Assembly (NCBI RefSeq): GCF_007096385.1
Contig: NZ_VJWL01000001.1
Location: 953,292-994,804, forward strand
DNA: 41,513 nucleotides
Source of the DNA: Aliidiomarina halalkaliphila
GTDB taxonomy: Bacteria > Pseudomonadota > Gammaproteobacteria > Enterobacterales > Alteromonadaceae
Reading direction: 5' to 3'
Shown: positions 9,165 to 17,995 of the stretch, one piece after another
Layout of the letters: each line of letters opens with the position of its first letter
How positions within the stretch are numbered: the stretch's first letter is position 1
Program-made: the position numbers and the translations under genes
Notes under the pieces: model-generated
Seen by the model: the letters and a program-made list of their open reading frames with translations, nothing else
What the model was told of the DNA's origin: nothing
Database searches by the model: none

Positions 9165-9479
9165 AATGACTCCTTCACGCAGTCTAATTGAATGTGACAC
9201 ATCGAACACAAATTGCCCGAGATTGTCACTCAAAACCTCTCAAAATCGGCGCCGAATTATAACACAAATCCACCCCAAGGATGAAGTCGCCGACACCACG
9301 GAAAACAAAATTATTACCCTTGAAAACCATCGGAGGTAACTCCATGTATATAGAATGGTGAGGGAAAGTGTTTCTTTTAAGAAGCGCTCCGCTATACTTA
9401 CATCATTCACCGACATCGGTATTCTTTTTGTCCCGAACCCGATGTCAGCTTTTTGCACACAGAAATGGAGAAGCACATC
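9165..9479. other. Divergent grxD-sodB control region
   Basis: 315 bases with no credible gene. It must hold the promoters of both grxD and sodB. A good -10 TATACT at 9393-9398 points toward sodB. An 8-bp stem (GACATCGG at 9412-9419 with CCGATGTC at 9439-9446) would lie in the sodB leader just before its ribosome site. A 78-residue minus-strand frame here has no family features and crosses the sodB promoter. Confidence 0.5.
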
Positions 9480-10061
9480 ATGGCTTTCGAATTACCCGCG
9501 TTGCCTTATGAGAAAAACGCATTGGAACCGCATATCTCTGCAGAGACCCTTGAGTATCATTACGGCAAGCACCACCAAACCTACGTCGACAAACTAAATG
9601 GTCTGGTTAAAGATTCAGAGTTTGCGGGTAAATCTCTTGAAGAGATCGTGAAAACCTCCAGCGGCGGTGTTTTTAATAACGCAGCGCAAGTATGGAATCA
9701 CACCTTCTACTGGCATTGCCTGAGCCCAAATGGTGGCGGCAAACCTACTGGTGCCTTAGCTGATGCCATTAACGCCAAATGGGGATCATTTGAGAAGTTC
9801 CAAGAAGCCTTTAACAACAGCGCAGTGAACAACTTTGGTTCAAGCTGGACATGGTTAGTAAAAACCGCTGATGGCGGCTTGGATATCGTCAACACCAGCA
9901 ATGCAGCGACCCCGTTAACCGATGATAACCTTACCCCAGTACTCACTGTAGACTTGTGGGAACATGCGTATTACATCGATTACCGTAACGCACGTCCAAA
10001 ATATTTGGATGGTTTCTGGGCGTTGGTCAACTGGGAATTCGCCAGCAAGAACTTTGGTTAA
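9480..10061 (+). CDS. sodB: Superoxide dismutase, Fe type
   Basis: 193 residues from ATG 9480, the E. coli SodB length; the nine-residue upstream extension is rejected because GGAG sits properly spaced before 9480. It converts superoxide to peroxide and oxygen in the cytoplasm. Metal ligands His27, His74, Asp158 and His162 are present. Gln70 in [13 protein letters not shown] is the marker of iron rather than manganese enzymes. The C-terminal block [20 protein letters not shown] is almost identical to E. coli. Its peroxide product would be handled by the nearby peroxiredoxin. A strong terminator follows. Confidence 0.98.
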   Translation: MAFELPALPYEKNALEPHISAETLEYHYGKHHQTYVDKLNGLVKDSEFAGKSLEEIVKTSSGGVFNNAAQVWNHTFYWHCLSPNGGGKPTGALADAINAKWGSFEKFQEAFNNSAVNNFGSSWTWLVKTADGGLDIVNTSNAATPLTDDNLTPVLTVDLWEHAYYIDYRNARPKYLDGFWALVNWEFASKNFG

Positions 10062-10090
10062 GCCAAACTATTCTTCGGCAAATAGCCAAC

Positions 10091-10121
10091 AAAAAACCGC
10101 AGCACCTGCTGCGGTTTTTTT
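10091..10121. terminator. Bidirectional terminator between sodB and fadR
   Basis: The stem ACCGCAGCA/TGCTGCGGT is flanked by A6 on the left and a T-run on the right. It serves sodB on the plus strand and could also end the convergent fadR transcript. Confidence 0.93.
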
Positions 10122-10174
10122 ATTATTCGAATCGCAAGCTCACAACGTGCACCAGAGCACGTCACGATATCGGA

Positions 10175-10885
10175 TTATTCCACCAAGTTCTCTGGAATTG
10201 TATCCCGCAACTCTTTCCAAATCGCTGCCGAATCGTAACCATACTGACGCACTAAATTCGTTGATCCGTTGTAATCTTTTGCCTCAACCAATTTAGTTAA
10301 TTCTTTATAGTATTGGCGGGCCAGTTCGCGACCTTTAGCATTGGAGAAATAAAACTGACCAATACGTGCATACAAACCTTTAAAGCCGTTCAGTACCAAT
10401 ACATAAATGGGGTTACCTGAAGCATGAGCAAGCTCATGATTCAGGTGATAATCAAATTCTGCAAAAGCTTTCGCGGTATCTTCAAGAGTCTCAGAGTCCT
10501 TCAATACCCCTAAGGCTTTTTCGCTGTCGTTACGAATAGCCTGACGGATATAAATGGCACTGATATTGGTTCGCGCAGATAACAAATGATCGACGAGATC
10601 CGGCATCCCTTCTTCGTCTAAGCGCGCTAGGGTCTCGAGAATATTCAGGCCCGAGGTTTCCCAAAAATTATTCACCCGTGTCGGTTTACCATGCTGAATG
10701 GTCAACCAACCATCACGTGCCAAGCGCTGGAGAACTTCTCGCAGAGTTGTACGTGTCACACCGATTAGTTCCGACAGCTCACGTTCCGCTGGGAGAATAG
10801 AACCAGGCGCAAAATCGCCCTTCCAAATCGATTTTACAATGAACTCTTCCGCAAACCCCGCAGGGCTCTTCGCTTTGATAAACAT
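10175..10885 (-). CDS. fadR: Fatty acid regulator FadR (GntR family)
   Basis: 236 residues from the chosen ATG (239 in E. coli). FadR represses fatty acid degradation genes and activates unsaturated fatty acid synthesis; long-chain acyl-CoA releases it from DNA. The N-terminal winged helix is nearly identical to E. coli across [20 protein letters not shown] and the following wing segment [16 protein letters not shown], so DNA specificity should be the same. The C-terminal acyl-CoA domain keeps [21 protein letters not shown]. The start at 10885 matches the family ([11 protein letters not shown]); a 15-residue upstream extension starting with TTG is less likely. A promoter with an operator-like site lies near 11064-11095. 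Confidence 0.97.
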   Translation of the reverse strand: MFIKAKSPAGFAEEFIVKSIWKGDFAPGSILPAERELSELIGVTRTTLREVLQRLARDGWLTIQHGKPTRVNNFWETSGLNILETLARLDEEGMPDLVDHLLSARTNISAIYIRQAIRNDSEKALGVLKDSETLEDTAKAFAEFDYHLNHELAHASGNPIYVLVLNGFKGLYARIGQFYFSNAKGRELARQYYKELTKLVEAKDYNGSTNLVRQYGYDSAAIWKELRDTIPENLVE

Positions 10886-11063
10886 AAATGCCTTTTTTCC
10901 ATCTAATGGAGTCACGCTAGCGTATTCCAATACGAGTTATTTCCGCTTATGATGCGCTAAGTATCAGCAACGTCATTACCTTGCTATGTCTGCCCGCTCA
11001 CGTCTTAGACGGATTTGGCAGTAGCATCGTAGAGCAGATGCGTTAAGATGCAGACAGAAAATG

Positions 11064-11092
11064 ATTGTAACGTGCCGGTAATGGTCGGACAA
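11064..11092 (-). promoter_or_regulatory. Candidate fadR promoter
   Basis: Read on the minus strand, TTGTCC (11092-11087) and TACAAT (11069-11064) are 17 bases apart, matching four and five of six consensus positions. The predicted start would leave an untranslated leader of about 170 bases before fadR. The -35 lies inside the FadR-like site. Confidence 0.55.
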
Positions 11093-11095
11093 GTT
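11079..11095. promoter_or_regulatory. Candidate FadR operator in the fadR-dsbB gap
   Basis: TAATGGTCGGACAAGTT contains TGGTCGGACAA, one mismatch from the palindromic FadR core TGGTCNGACCA. It overlaps the -35 of the candidate fadR promoter, the arrangement expected for negative autoregulation. It is also 54 bases before dsbB, so an effect on dsbB is possible. Confidence 0.6.
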
Positions 11096-11148
11096 TTATC
11101 ACACTTCTTCCTACACTTAGAGCACAGTAACTAAACATAGAGACAATT

Positions 11149-11682
11149 GTGAGTTTATTGAACCTTCATTCCGTGGCCCATTGGCCTGCACAACGCACCC
11201 CTTGGTTGATCTTGGCGACATCAGCGACTCTTCTGGTTTTCGCTGCGCTATGGTTTCAACATGTTCAAGGCTTGGTGCCCTGTGTGCAATGCGTGTATCA
11301 GCGCACAGCGATGATGGGAGTTGCGCTTTTGGGCTGGATTGGTTTTACCGCTCCCCACCTCCTAGGCGTGCGCTTGATCGCGCTCCTTGGCTGGATAGGC
11401 AGCGCTGGTGCAGGACTTTATTCTGCGCACCATCATATTTATCTGCAAACCCGTGCCAATCCGCTGTTTACCAGCTGTAGTCCATTCCCTGATTTCCCGC
11501 AGTGGGCACCACTGCACGAGTGGTTTCCGAGCTTATTTGCCGCCGGTGGATTGTGTACCGACATCGATTGGTCATTTTTGGGCCTAAGTATGCCCGGCTG
11601 GCTGCGAATTATTTTTGCGGTGTATCTGGTAATCGCAGTGAGCGTGGTCACGATTCGGTTACTGCGTTTGCGCCGTCTGTAA
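11149..11682 (+). CDS. dsbB: Disulfide bond formation protein DsbB
   Basis: 177-residue inner-membrane quinone reductase that reoxidises periplasmic DsbA. Four transmembrane helices are evident. The first periplasmic loop carries Cys45 and Cys48 (CVQC), and the second carries Cys110 and Cys136, matching the two redox pairs of E. coli DsbB (176 residues). The start codon is GTG with only a weak ribosome site, but the family N-terminus fits. In E. coli and Vibrio nhaB lies between fadR and dsbB; here it is absent and the two genes are divergent neighbours. Confidence 0.95.
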   Translation: MSLLNLHSVAHWPAQRTPWLILATSATLLVFAALWFQHVQGLVPCVQCVYQRTAMMGVALLGWIGFTAPHLLGVRLIALLGWIGSAGAGLYSAHHHIYLQTRANPLFTSCSPFPDFPQWAPLHEWFPSLFAAGGLCTDIDWSFLGLSMPGWLRIIFAVYLVIAVSVVTIRLLRLRRL

Positions 11683-11719
11683 CAAGTTCCACGCCTGTCT
11701 CCTCAAACGAAATAATCCA

Positions 11720-12211
11720 TTAAGGCACAAGTTTGAGGGGCCAGCGCACGATCACGCCGTCTTCCGGATCCATTTCCGTATCATGCACTAAGGTATGACC
11801 CACAATAGACATCCCCGCCCGCTGCATAGGTTCCTGACTGCCGTTGTGGCGCAAAGGGTGCCAACTTGGCAAATCATGCCCTTCATAGAGTCGCCGATAA
11901 GCGCATGAAGGCGGCATAAAGTGAATAGACTCTAAGTTATCCGGGGTGAGTACGACACAATCAGGCACGGTGTTTAAACGATCCGGATAATCACTGCAAC
12001 GCCCAGTTTGATGATCCAATAATTGACAGGTTACTTGGGTGAAGTGCGCAATCTCATCGGCGCTCATGGGCCTTTCCTGATCCCCATCATCAGCATCAAT
12101 TAACTTATGCAAACAGCATTTGCCGCAGCCATCGCACAAGGATTCCCATTCTGCGCGGGTCATCTGCGCTAATGGGATCCGCTGCCAAAATGGCACTGAT
12201 GTATCACTCAT
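11720..12211 (-). CDS. ycgN: UPF0260 family protein YcgN
   Basis: 163 residues from ATG 12211, similar to E. coli YcgN (UPF0260). Function is not established. Many conserved cysteines suggest metal or Fe-S binding: Cys26, Cys29, Cys32 and Cys33 in WESLCDGCGKCC, and later ones in QTGRCSDY, VPDCVVL and PPSCAYR, the pattern of the wider YkgJ zinc/iron-chelating group. The chosen start gives a four-base ATGA overlap with ycgM; a 13-residue longer frame to 12250 is less likely. Last gene of the minus-strand series that begins with yoaA; it converges with dsbB. Confidence 0.93.
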   Translation of the reverse strand: MSDTSVPFWQRIPLAQMTRAEWESLCDGCGKCCLHKLIDADDGDQERPMSADEIAHFTQVTCQLLDHQTGRCSDYPDRLNTVPDCVVLTPDNLESIHFMPPSCAYRRLYEGHDLPSWHPLRHNGSQEPMQRAGMSIVGHTLVHDTEMDPEDGVIVRWPLKLVP

Positions 12212-12930
12212 ACGTTTGCCGCTGCCACACGAACATGCCATTGCAGACATTGCTTACTGCCCGTCACCAACTCCAGAGTAAGCTCATCCCCTGGTTGCAG
12301 CGGACCCACCCCTGCTGGCGTGCCGGTAAGCACCACGTCACCGGGTTGTAGAGAGAACACTTGAGCTATCTCACGCAGCAAGGCCGCCAAGGAGAATATC
12401 ATTTGCGTGGCGTCGCCTTCTTGTTGCACATTCCCATTACGTAACAAGCGCAACCGCATTGCATCGAGCGGCCCCATGTCAGCCACAGGTACAAAATCTG
12501 TCAGTGGGCAGCTGCCATGAAATGCTTTCGCGCGTTCCCATGGATGCCCCGCTTGTTTGAGCTGATCTTGCACATCACGCAACGTCAGGTCTAAGGCTAA
12601 ACCCACTCCGCTAATGGTCGCAAGGATGGCCGCATCGCTTTGTTCAGGGAGGTGAGCAAGCAGCTCCGCAGTTACCGGCTTTCCGATCAACAATGCGATT
12701 TCAAGCTCATGGTGACACGCCCCCTGTCCAGTCGGTATGACAATAGTTGATGGCTGACCATAGCGCACCGCTTGTACCGCACCCGCAGGCTTGCTAAACA
12801 ATAAAGGGGCCTCAGGCACGGCATTCCCTAGCTCTGCCGCATGCTCGGCGTAATTGCGGCCCACACAGAAAATACTGCCTAAAGAAAACGGCGCCACAGC
12901 ACCGTTTGTAAACACGAGAGTACGGTTCAC
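12208..12930 (-). CDS. ycgM: Fumarylacetoacetate hydrolase family protein YcgM
   Basis: 240-residue member of the FAH superfamily, close to E. coli YcgM (219 residues). Relatives hydrolyse acylpyruvates or decarboxylate oxaloacetate using a divalent metal. Family features are IFCVGRNYAEHAAELG near the N-terminus, the metal-binding HHELEIALLIG segment, LDLTLRDVQ, and the C-terminal GDVVLTGTPAGVGPLQPGD. The exact substrate cannot be assigned from sequence. It sits three bases downstream of the transglycosylase gene and overlaps ycgN by four bases, as the neighbouring ycgLMN genes in E. coli suggest. Confidence 0.93.
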   Translation of the reverse strand: MNRTLVFTNGAVAPFSLGSIFCVGRNYAEHAAELGNAVPEAPLLFSKPAGAVQAVRYGQPSTIVIPTGQGACHHELEIALLIGKPVTAELLAHLPEQSDAAILATISGVGLALDLTLRDVQDQLKQAGHPWERAKAFHGSCPLTDFVPVADMGPLDAMRLRLLRNGNVQQEGDATQMIFSLAALLREIAQVFSLQPGDVVLTGTPAGVGPLQPGDELTLELVTGSKQCLQWHVRVAAANV

Positions 12931-12933
12931 TGC

Positions 12934-13935
12934 TTAGCGCCCCATTTGGATGCGATCAGCAAGATGTCCAACCGCAACAACGAAGTAATTCGAGCGGTTC
13001 CAGCGCATCAGCACATCCCAGTTATGATAAGCCAAGAAAATTCGCCCAGTTTTGTCATCAGGAATAATCAAAGATGCCTCAATGTCACGGATTGGTAGAT
13101 CGCTGCCATCATAGCGACGTACACCTAGTGCTTGCCATTCTGAGAGTTTCTTCTTGGTAGTTAAGCCTGCAACGCTGGTATCAAAATCGGCGGGTAAACG
13201 CACCTGGCGTCCCCAGGTTTTGCTGTCATCCCATCCCACTTGAGACAGGTAGTTCGCTGCGGAAGCAAATACATCAGGAAAACTGTTCCAAATATCAATT
13301 TTGCCGTCACCATCGTAGTCAATGGCATAACTCAAAAATGAGCTCGGCATAAACTGGGTTTGGCCCATGGCTCCCGCCCAAGAACCGCGCATCTGTTCAG
13401 GCTCAATGTGGCCCGCATCGATAATCTCCAAAGCCTGCATCAACTGTCGCTTAAAGAATGCTTCACGGCGTCCTTCGTAGGCTAAGGTCGCGAGCGCCGA
13501 AATCACGCGAAAATTGCCGGTATAGCCACCATAGTTGGTTTCGATTCCCCATAGAGCGACAATAAAGCGCGGCTGTACACCATATTTTTCACCAATCTCT
13601 TCAAGCAGCTCGCGATGTTCTTCGTACTTGCGAATACCTTGCTGAACTTTCCAATCCGGTACCGCACGAGGTAGGTAAGTATCGAGGGTAATGGTAAATT
13701 CTGGCTGGTTACGATCGGCGCTAACCGCCCGTGCGTAGAACTGCGGGTCGGCAAACGCACGTTCGATAGCATCTTCAGAAATGCCATGCTCCCGCGCCGC
13801 GTCTTTTAAGGTTTCAATATAGGCCGGAAATCCATCCGGATCGACCGCATGCGCTGAGGGCACCGCCAACATGAGTGCAGACGCCAAGGCGATTATGGGT
13901 AAATAGGTAAAACGAGCAAGCCATACAGTACGCAT
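12934..13935 (-). CDS. Lytic murein transglycosylase, MltB type
   Basis: 333 residues from ATG 13935. It cleaves peptidoglycan glycan strands to 1,6-anhydro products. A signal peptide covers residues 1-30, with AHA before the predicted cleavage and no lipobox, so this is a soluble periplasmic relative of the lipoprotein MltB. The catalytic glutamate is Glu132 in ALWGIETNYG, and GAMGQTQFMPSSF and YDGDGKIDIW are conserved blocks of this family. GGAG eight bases before 13935 favours that ATG over a GTG at 13944. No C-terminal peptidoglycan-binding domain is visible. Confidence 0.94.
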   Translation of the reverse strand: MRTVWLARFTYLPIIALASALMLAVPSAHAVDPDGFPAYIETLKDAAREHGISEDAIERAFADPQFYARAVSADRNQPEFTITLDTYLPRAVPDWKVQQGIRKYEEHRELLEEIGEKYGVQPRFIVALWGIETNYGGYTGNFRVISALATLAYEGRREAFFKRQLMQALEIIDAGHIEPEQMRGSWAGAMGQTQFMPSSFLSYAIDYDGDGKIDIWNSFPDVFASAANYLSQVGWDDSKTWGRQVRLPADFDTSVAGLTTKKKLSEWQALGVRRYDGSDLPIRDIEASLIIPDDKTGRIFLAYHNWDVLMRWNRSNYFVVAVGHLADRIQMGR

Positions 13936-13966
13936 CAGGAACACTCCTTTCTGACGGGTCGATGAA

Positions 13967-14227
13967 TCAATCTTTTAATGTCGCCAGCATATTCACGGGT
14001 GGAGGCGGTATCTGTAGATAGTACCCCTCTGTGTTGAGGTGTTCCAGCAGCTTTACACCGTCTATACGCGCAAATTTTCGCTCGGGGGTGACCATTAAGC
14101 GTGTAACTTCCTGCTCGGGGGTAAACAGGGTTTGTAATGTTTCCGGTAATTCAGCCACTAACGCCGTGGCGGGAATAAACAGATAGGTATCTGCTTTTCG
14201 CGGCGAACGCAGCACGCGACATAACAT
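13967..14227 (-). CDS. ycgL: YcgL domain protein
   Basis: 86 residues from ATG 14227 (108 in E. coli YcgL). A small conserved protein of unknown biochemical function. Family features are the N-terminal CRVLRSPRKADTYLF and the C-terminal GYYLQIPPPP. GGAG lies six bases before the chosen start; a TTG four codons upstream is rejected. Location next to rnd and fadD is shared by other gammaproteobacteria, where ycgL is near minCDE; the min genes are not in this window. Confidence 0.93.
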   Translation of the reverse strand: MLCRVLRSPRKADTYLFIPATALVAELPETLQTLFTPEQEVTRLMVTPERKFARIDGVKLLEHLNTEGYYLQIPPPPVNMLATLKD

Positions 14228-14263
14228 AATCAACTCCAAAAATACGTAAGACGATCGAAACCA

Positions 14264-15403
14264 TCACGGCAAAATACTACGCAGCGCTTCTTTAAGTAAC
14301 GCGCCACGCCACCCTGAGTATAAATCAGGCGGTTCAATCTGTGAGCGGGTGCTGTCTGGGGTGAAGTTTTCCCACACATAAACATCGTTAATTTGCTTGC
14401 GCGAGCCTAGCATACTGGCAGGAATAGCTTCAGCTGCAGCAATCTCTTTTAACACAGCCTTGGCTTCACGAAAATAACGCTTATAAGCACCATCTTGGTC
14501 AAAACGAGGAATCGCTTCTGGATACTCTGATTCTGGTACGGCTAAGCCTTTTTCCACACAGGCAAGTATGTCCTTGCTGTAGCGACGCAACGATATTGGA
14601 TGTAATTCTTCAATTTGCGACAACCCATAGCGACTCCGTGCTTCGGTACGCGCAATTTCAATCAATGCATGATCTTTGGCAATAAAGGGCAACGCAATAT
14701 TATGCTCGCGAGCAAGCGCTAAACGCCAAATGGTCAGTTCCCGCAAAATCGCCCGTTGTTGGCCATTGAGTAAGGAAATGCCCCCAACATCGCGCCATGC
14801 GAACTGCGCGTTAGGCTCACGACCGCGTTTGATCACTTGCTCTTTGCACTCCGCTAAGATCAGCGCTTCTTTCCCAGAATCAACCGCTTGCGCACGCATG
14901 CGCGGATAGATTTCCGATAAGTATTCAACATCTGCGGCCGCATAATCAAGCTGGTGTTTGGTGAGCGGCCGTTGCAACCAATCGGTACGCGATTGGCTTT
15001 TATCGAGCTCCACATTGAGCATCAACTCAACCAAACCGGCGTAGCCAATTTGCTTACCGTCGGTCAAAAAGGCATGGGCAATCTGAGTATCAAATAAGTC
15101 TGCCGGCGCCCCTTTTGCGCGGTGAAAAATCTCGAGATCTTCTCCCGCCGCATGCACCACGGTCACCATATTGGGATCTCGCAACAGCGCCCATAAGGGT
15201 GATAAATCAATATCAAGCAGTGGGTCCACTAGAATAAGCTGGTCCCCTGCTTTTGCCTGCAATAATCCGAGCTCGGCGTATAGGGTACGAGTGCGCACAA
15301 ATTCCGTATCCACCACGAGCCAGCCATGTTGCTTTGCCTGATCGCAAAACGCCACCAGTTCCCCGGTGGCGTTAATCAGCGTGTAATTTACTGATTCTGT
15401 CAT
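14264..15403 (-). CDS. rnd: Ribonuclease D
   Basis: 379-residue DEDDy 3'-5' exoribonuclease (375 in E. coli) acting on tRNA precursors. Exo [12 protein letters not shown] gives Asp32 and Glu34, Exo II is [11 protein letters not shown], and Exo [12 protein letters not shown] carries the tyrosine and aspartate. An HRDC region follows (around residues 210-290, with [17 protein letters not shown]). The start overlaps the fadD stop by four bases, so the two genes are translationally coupled, in the same order as in E. coli. Confidence 0.97.
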   Translation of the reverse strand: MTESVNYTLINATGELVAFCDQAKQHGWLVVDTEFVRTRTLYAELGLLQAKAGDQLILVDPLLDIDLSPLWALLRDPNMVTVVHAAGEDLEIFHRAKGAPADLFDTQIAHAFLTDGKQIGYAGLVELMLNVELDKSQSRTDWLQRPLTKHQLDYAAADVEYLSEIYPRMRAQAVDSGKEALILAECKEQVIKRGREPNAQFAWRDVGGISLLNGQQRAILRELTIWRLALAREHNIALPFIAKDHALIEIARTEARSRYGLSQIEELHPISLRRYSKDILACVEKGLAVPESEYPEAIPRFDQDGAYKRYFREAKAVLKEIAAAEAIPASMLGSRKQINDVYVWENFTPDSTRSQIEPPDLYSGWRGALLKEALRSILP

Positions 15404-17058
15404 TCGTCTCGAAGCTCGCGACGAAGGATTTTACCGACATTGGTTTTCGGTAATTCATCGCGGAATTCCACCAGCTTCGGTACTTTATATGCAGTGAGGT
15501 TTTCGCGACAGTAATCAATGATTTCTTTCTCACTGAGCGAACTGTCTTTTTTCACAACAACAATTTTCACCACTTCGCCCGACGCTTCGTGCGCAACACC
15601 TACCGCGGCCACTTCCAGTACCTTCGGATGGCTTGCCACCACATCTTCGATTTCGTTCGGATACACATTAAATCCAGACACCAAAATCATGTCTTTCTTA
15701 CGGTCCACAATTTTGAAGAAACCGTCTTCGTCGACCGTTCCCATATCGCCGGTGGCAAACCAGCCATCTTTAATGGATTCCGCAGTAGCTTCAGGACGGC
15801 CGAGGTAGCCAGCCATCACTTGCGGGCCTTTCACCATAATTTCGCCCGGTTCACCCATGGGCACTTCATTGCCATCTTCGTCGACCACTTTTACGTCGGT
15901 AGATGGCAACGGAATACCGATAGAACCGGTGTAGTGTTCGATATCAAATGGGTTTGCAGTCACAACTGGCGAACATTCGGTTAAACCATAGCCTTCCAGC
16001 AATGCCGAACCGGTCACTTTCTCCCAGTTTTCAGCGACCGCGCGCTGCACCGCCATACCACCACCCAGTGCGATTTTTAGTTCACTAAAGTCGAGATCTT
16101 TAAATCCTGGGGTGTTCAGTAATCCGTTAAACAGGGTGTTTACACCAGAAATCATGGTGAATTTATGCTTGCTCAGCTCTTTGACAAACGCCGGCATATC
16201 ACGAGGGTTGGTAATTAAGATGTTTTTGCCACCAAACTTCAAGAACGCGAGGCAGTTCGCGGTTAGCGCGAAGATATGATAGAGCGGCAGCGCGGTAATT
16301 ACGACTTCCTGACCATCGCTCAAACGCGGCAAAATAAAGGCAGAAATTTGATCAAGATTGGCCACCATATTGCGGTGAGTCAACATGGCACCTTTTGAAA
16401 CGCCAGTGGTACCGCCGGTATACTGCAAGAACGCCAAATCATCGCCCGTCATTTTTTCTGGACGGGTATAGGTGGCTTTTGCACCAATAGCCAAGCTATC
16501 GTTAAATTCAATGGTGTTGCTCAAGCTGTATGCAGGCACCATTTTCTTCACATACTTCACCACGCCGTTCACGATCCAGCGCTTAGGTACAGGCATCATA
16601 TCGCCGATGCCGGTGAGTACTACCTTCTCGAGCTGTACATCTTTGATGATTTTCTCAAGGGTGTGGGCGAAGTTCTTCAGGATCACAATCACCTTCGTGC
16701 CCGAATCCGTAAGCTGATGCTTGAGTTCACGCGCGGTGTAGAGAGGGTTTACATTCACCACCACCATGCCTGCACGAAGAATACCAAACAGAGCAACCGG
16801 ATATTGCAACAAGTTCGGCATCATCACTGCCACTGGGTCACCTTTTTTCAGGCCCAAGCTCTGCAAGTATGCAGCGAACTGTTCCGTTAGCTGATCAAGC
16901 TCTTTGTAGGTGATGTCTTTATCCATGTTTTGGAAAGCAACTTGGTCGGCGTATTTCTTTACGCTTTCCTCAAATATTTCCACCAACGAAGGATAATGAT
17001 CCGGGTCAATTTCTGTGGGTACGCCATTCGGATAGCGCTTTAGCCAAATCTTTTCCAC
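15400..17058 (-). CDS. fadD: Long-chain acyl-CoA synthetase FadD
   Basis: 552-residue ATP/AMP-forming fatty acid CoA ligase (561 in E. coli), the entry step to beta-oxidation. The AMP-binding P-loop [26 protein letters not shown], the [12 protein letters not shown] fatty-acid signature and the C-terminal [19 protein letters not shown] are all intact. The start is GTG with AGGAG eight bases upstream; E. coli fadD also uses a non-ATG start. A FadR-like site lies 55-71 bases before the start, consistent with repression by the FadR encoded at 10175-10885. Confidence 0.97.
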   Translation of the reverse strand: MEKIWLKRYPNGVPTEIDPDHYPSLVEIFEESVKKYADQVAFQNMDKDITYKELDQLTEQFAAYLQSLGLKKGDPVAVMMPNLLQYPVALFGILRAGMVVVNVNPLYTARELKHQLTDSGTKVIVILKNFAHTLEKIIKDVQLEKVVLTGIGDMMPVPKRWIVNGVVKYVKKMVPAYSLSNTIEFNDSLAIGAKATYTRPEKMTGDDLAFLQYTGGTTGVSKGAMLTHRNMVANLDQISAFILPRLSDGQEVVITALPLYHIFALTANCLAFLKFGGKNILITNPRDMPAFVKELSKHKFTMISGVNTLFNGLLNTPGFKDLDFSELKIALGGGMAVQRAVAENWEKVTGSALLEGYGLTECSPVVTANPFDIEHYTGSIGIPLPSTDVKVVDEDGNEVPMGEPGEIMVKGPQVMAGYLGRPEATAESIKDGWFATGDMGTVDEDGFFKIVDRKKDMILVSGFNVYPNEIEDVVASHPKVLEVAAVGVAHEASGEVVKIVVVKKDSSLSEKEIIDYCRENLTAYKVPKLVEFRDELPKTNVGKILRRELRDE

Positions 17059-17063
17059 CTTGA

Positions 17064-17141
17064 TTGCTCCTAGTATTTTTTACTTTTGTTCGATGAGACA
17101 ACACTTCATGTTCTCATATCGGACCAGTTGATCCTAGTATT
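17064..17141. repeat. Direct repeat upstream of fadD
   Basis: TTGNTCCTAGTATT occurs at 17064-17077 and again at 17128-17141, 64 bases apart. The inner copy includes the fadD ribosome site (AGGAG on the minus strand); the outer copy abuts the FadR-like site. Confidence 0.5.
17113..17129 (-). promoter_or_regulatory. Candidate FadR operator of fadD
   Basis: On the minus strand AACTGGTCCGATATGAG has a perfect left half (AACTGGTCNGA) of the FadR palindrome and a degenerate right half. It overlaps the last codons and stop of the upstream hydrolase gene. E. coli fadD operators are likewise imperfect. Confidence 0.5.
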
Positions 17142-17995
17142 GATCGCGACTTTTCCGCAACACCGCTCATTATTTGCGCAACCTGTTCCGGTTGCTCCAT
17201 ATGAACGTGATGCCCGCCCGGCAAACGATGCACCTGTAGCTGAGGGACACAGGCGCCCCATAAGGCTAACCCTTGGGAAATCTCTGTTGTGCCTTGTTCG
17301 CCTAGGATTAAATCCACTGGGCATTGGATATTTTTCAACATATCGGTCGCTTGTTCCGCTGTAAAGCGAAACGGTGATGCTAAACGCACTCGAGCATCTA
17401 CTGTCCACGTGTAGCCGCGTTCGACCGGCATCAAATTTCGCTCAACAATAAAACGTGCCAATTCTGGATTCAGATTGCTTTTGTCCGCCCTTAATCGCAC
17501 CAAGCGTTCCTTATCGGAATAGACCGGAGCACGTTTTCCTGCAAGGTTTCTGCGGTCAGTTATCGCCTTTTTCAGTTGATCAACAAAGTGACTATCTGGG
17601 TTCACCCAGAGACCAAATGCTTCAATTAGGGTAAGACGTGAAATGCGTTCAGGGCAAACTGCGGCAACCACTTGCGCCACAAAACCACCCATACTGTGCC
17701 CGACCAAATGAATATCATGCCAATTCTCGGATTCCAGCAAAGCCACAATATCGGCGACATATTCGGTAAAATAATACCAGGCACCGGGGGCTCGATGATC
17801 GGATAAACCATGCCCCGCAAAATCCAGCGCTAACGCCTGTTGGTTCTGCCAATAGTCAAACAAGGGCAGAAAGCTAGCGGCATTATCTAGCCAACCATGC
17901 AGGGCAAGCAGCGATGGAGACGCAAACTCGCCAGTGGCAACACCGGCGAGTTCAAAGGGGATGTCTCTATTAGGTTGAAAACGAACGTTTATCAC
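17114..17995 (-). CDS. Alpha/beta hydrolase
   Basis: 293-residue alpha/beta-fold hydrolase. The oxyanion segment LALHGWLDNAASF is near residue 30, the nucleophile elbow GHSMGG near residue 98, and the likely catalytic histidine is in LPGGHHVHME near the C-terminus. No signal peptide. The substrate is not determinable; lying between an Slp lipoprotein gene and fadD, an esterase or thioesterase linked to lipid metabolism is possible but is inference. It overlaps the slp gene by four bases, and its stop codon is covered by the FadR-like site. Confidence 0.88.
   Translation of the reverse strand: MINVRFQPNRDIPFELAGVATGEFASPSLLALHGWLDNAASFLPLFDYWQNQQALALDFAGHGLSDHRAPGAWYYFTEYVADIVALLESENWHDIHLVGHSMGGFVAQVVAAVCPERISRLTLIEAFGLWVNPDSHFVDQLKKAITDRRNLAGKRAPVYSDKERLVRLRADKSNLNPELARFIVERNLMPVERGYTWTVDARVRLASPFRFTAEQATDMLKNIQCPVDLILGEQGTTEISQGLALWGACVPQLQVHRLPGGHHVHMEQPEQVAQIMSGVAEKSRSILGSTGPI

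Noticed and set aside
9240-9476. 78-residue minus-strand frame between grxD and sodB
   Set aside because: No family features, covers the sodB promoter and leader, and lacks a good ribosome site.
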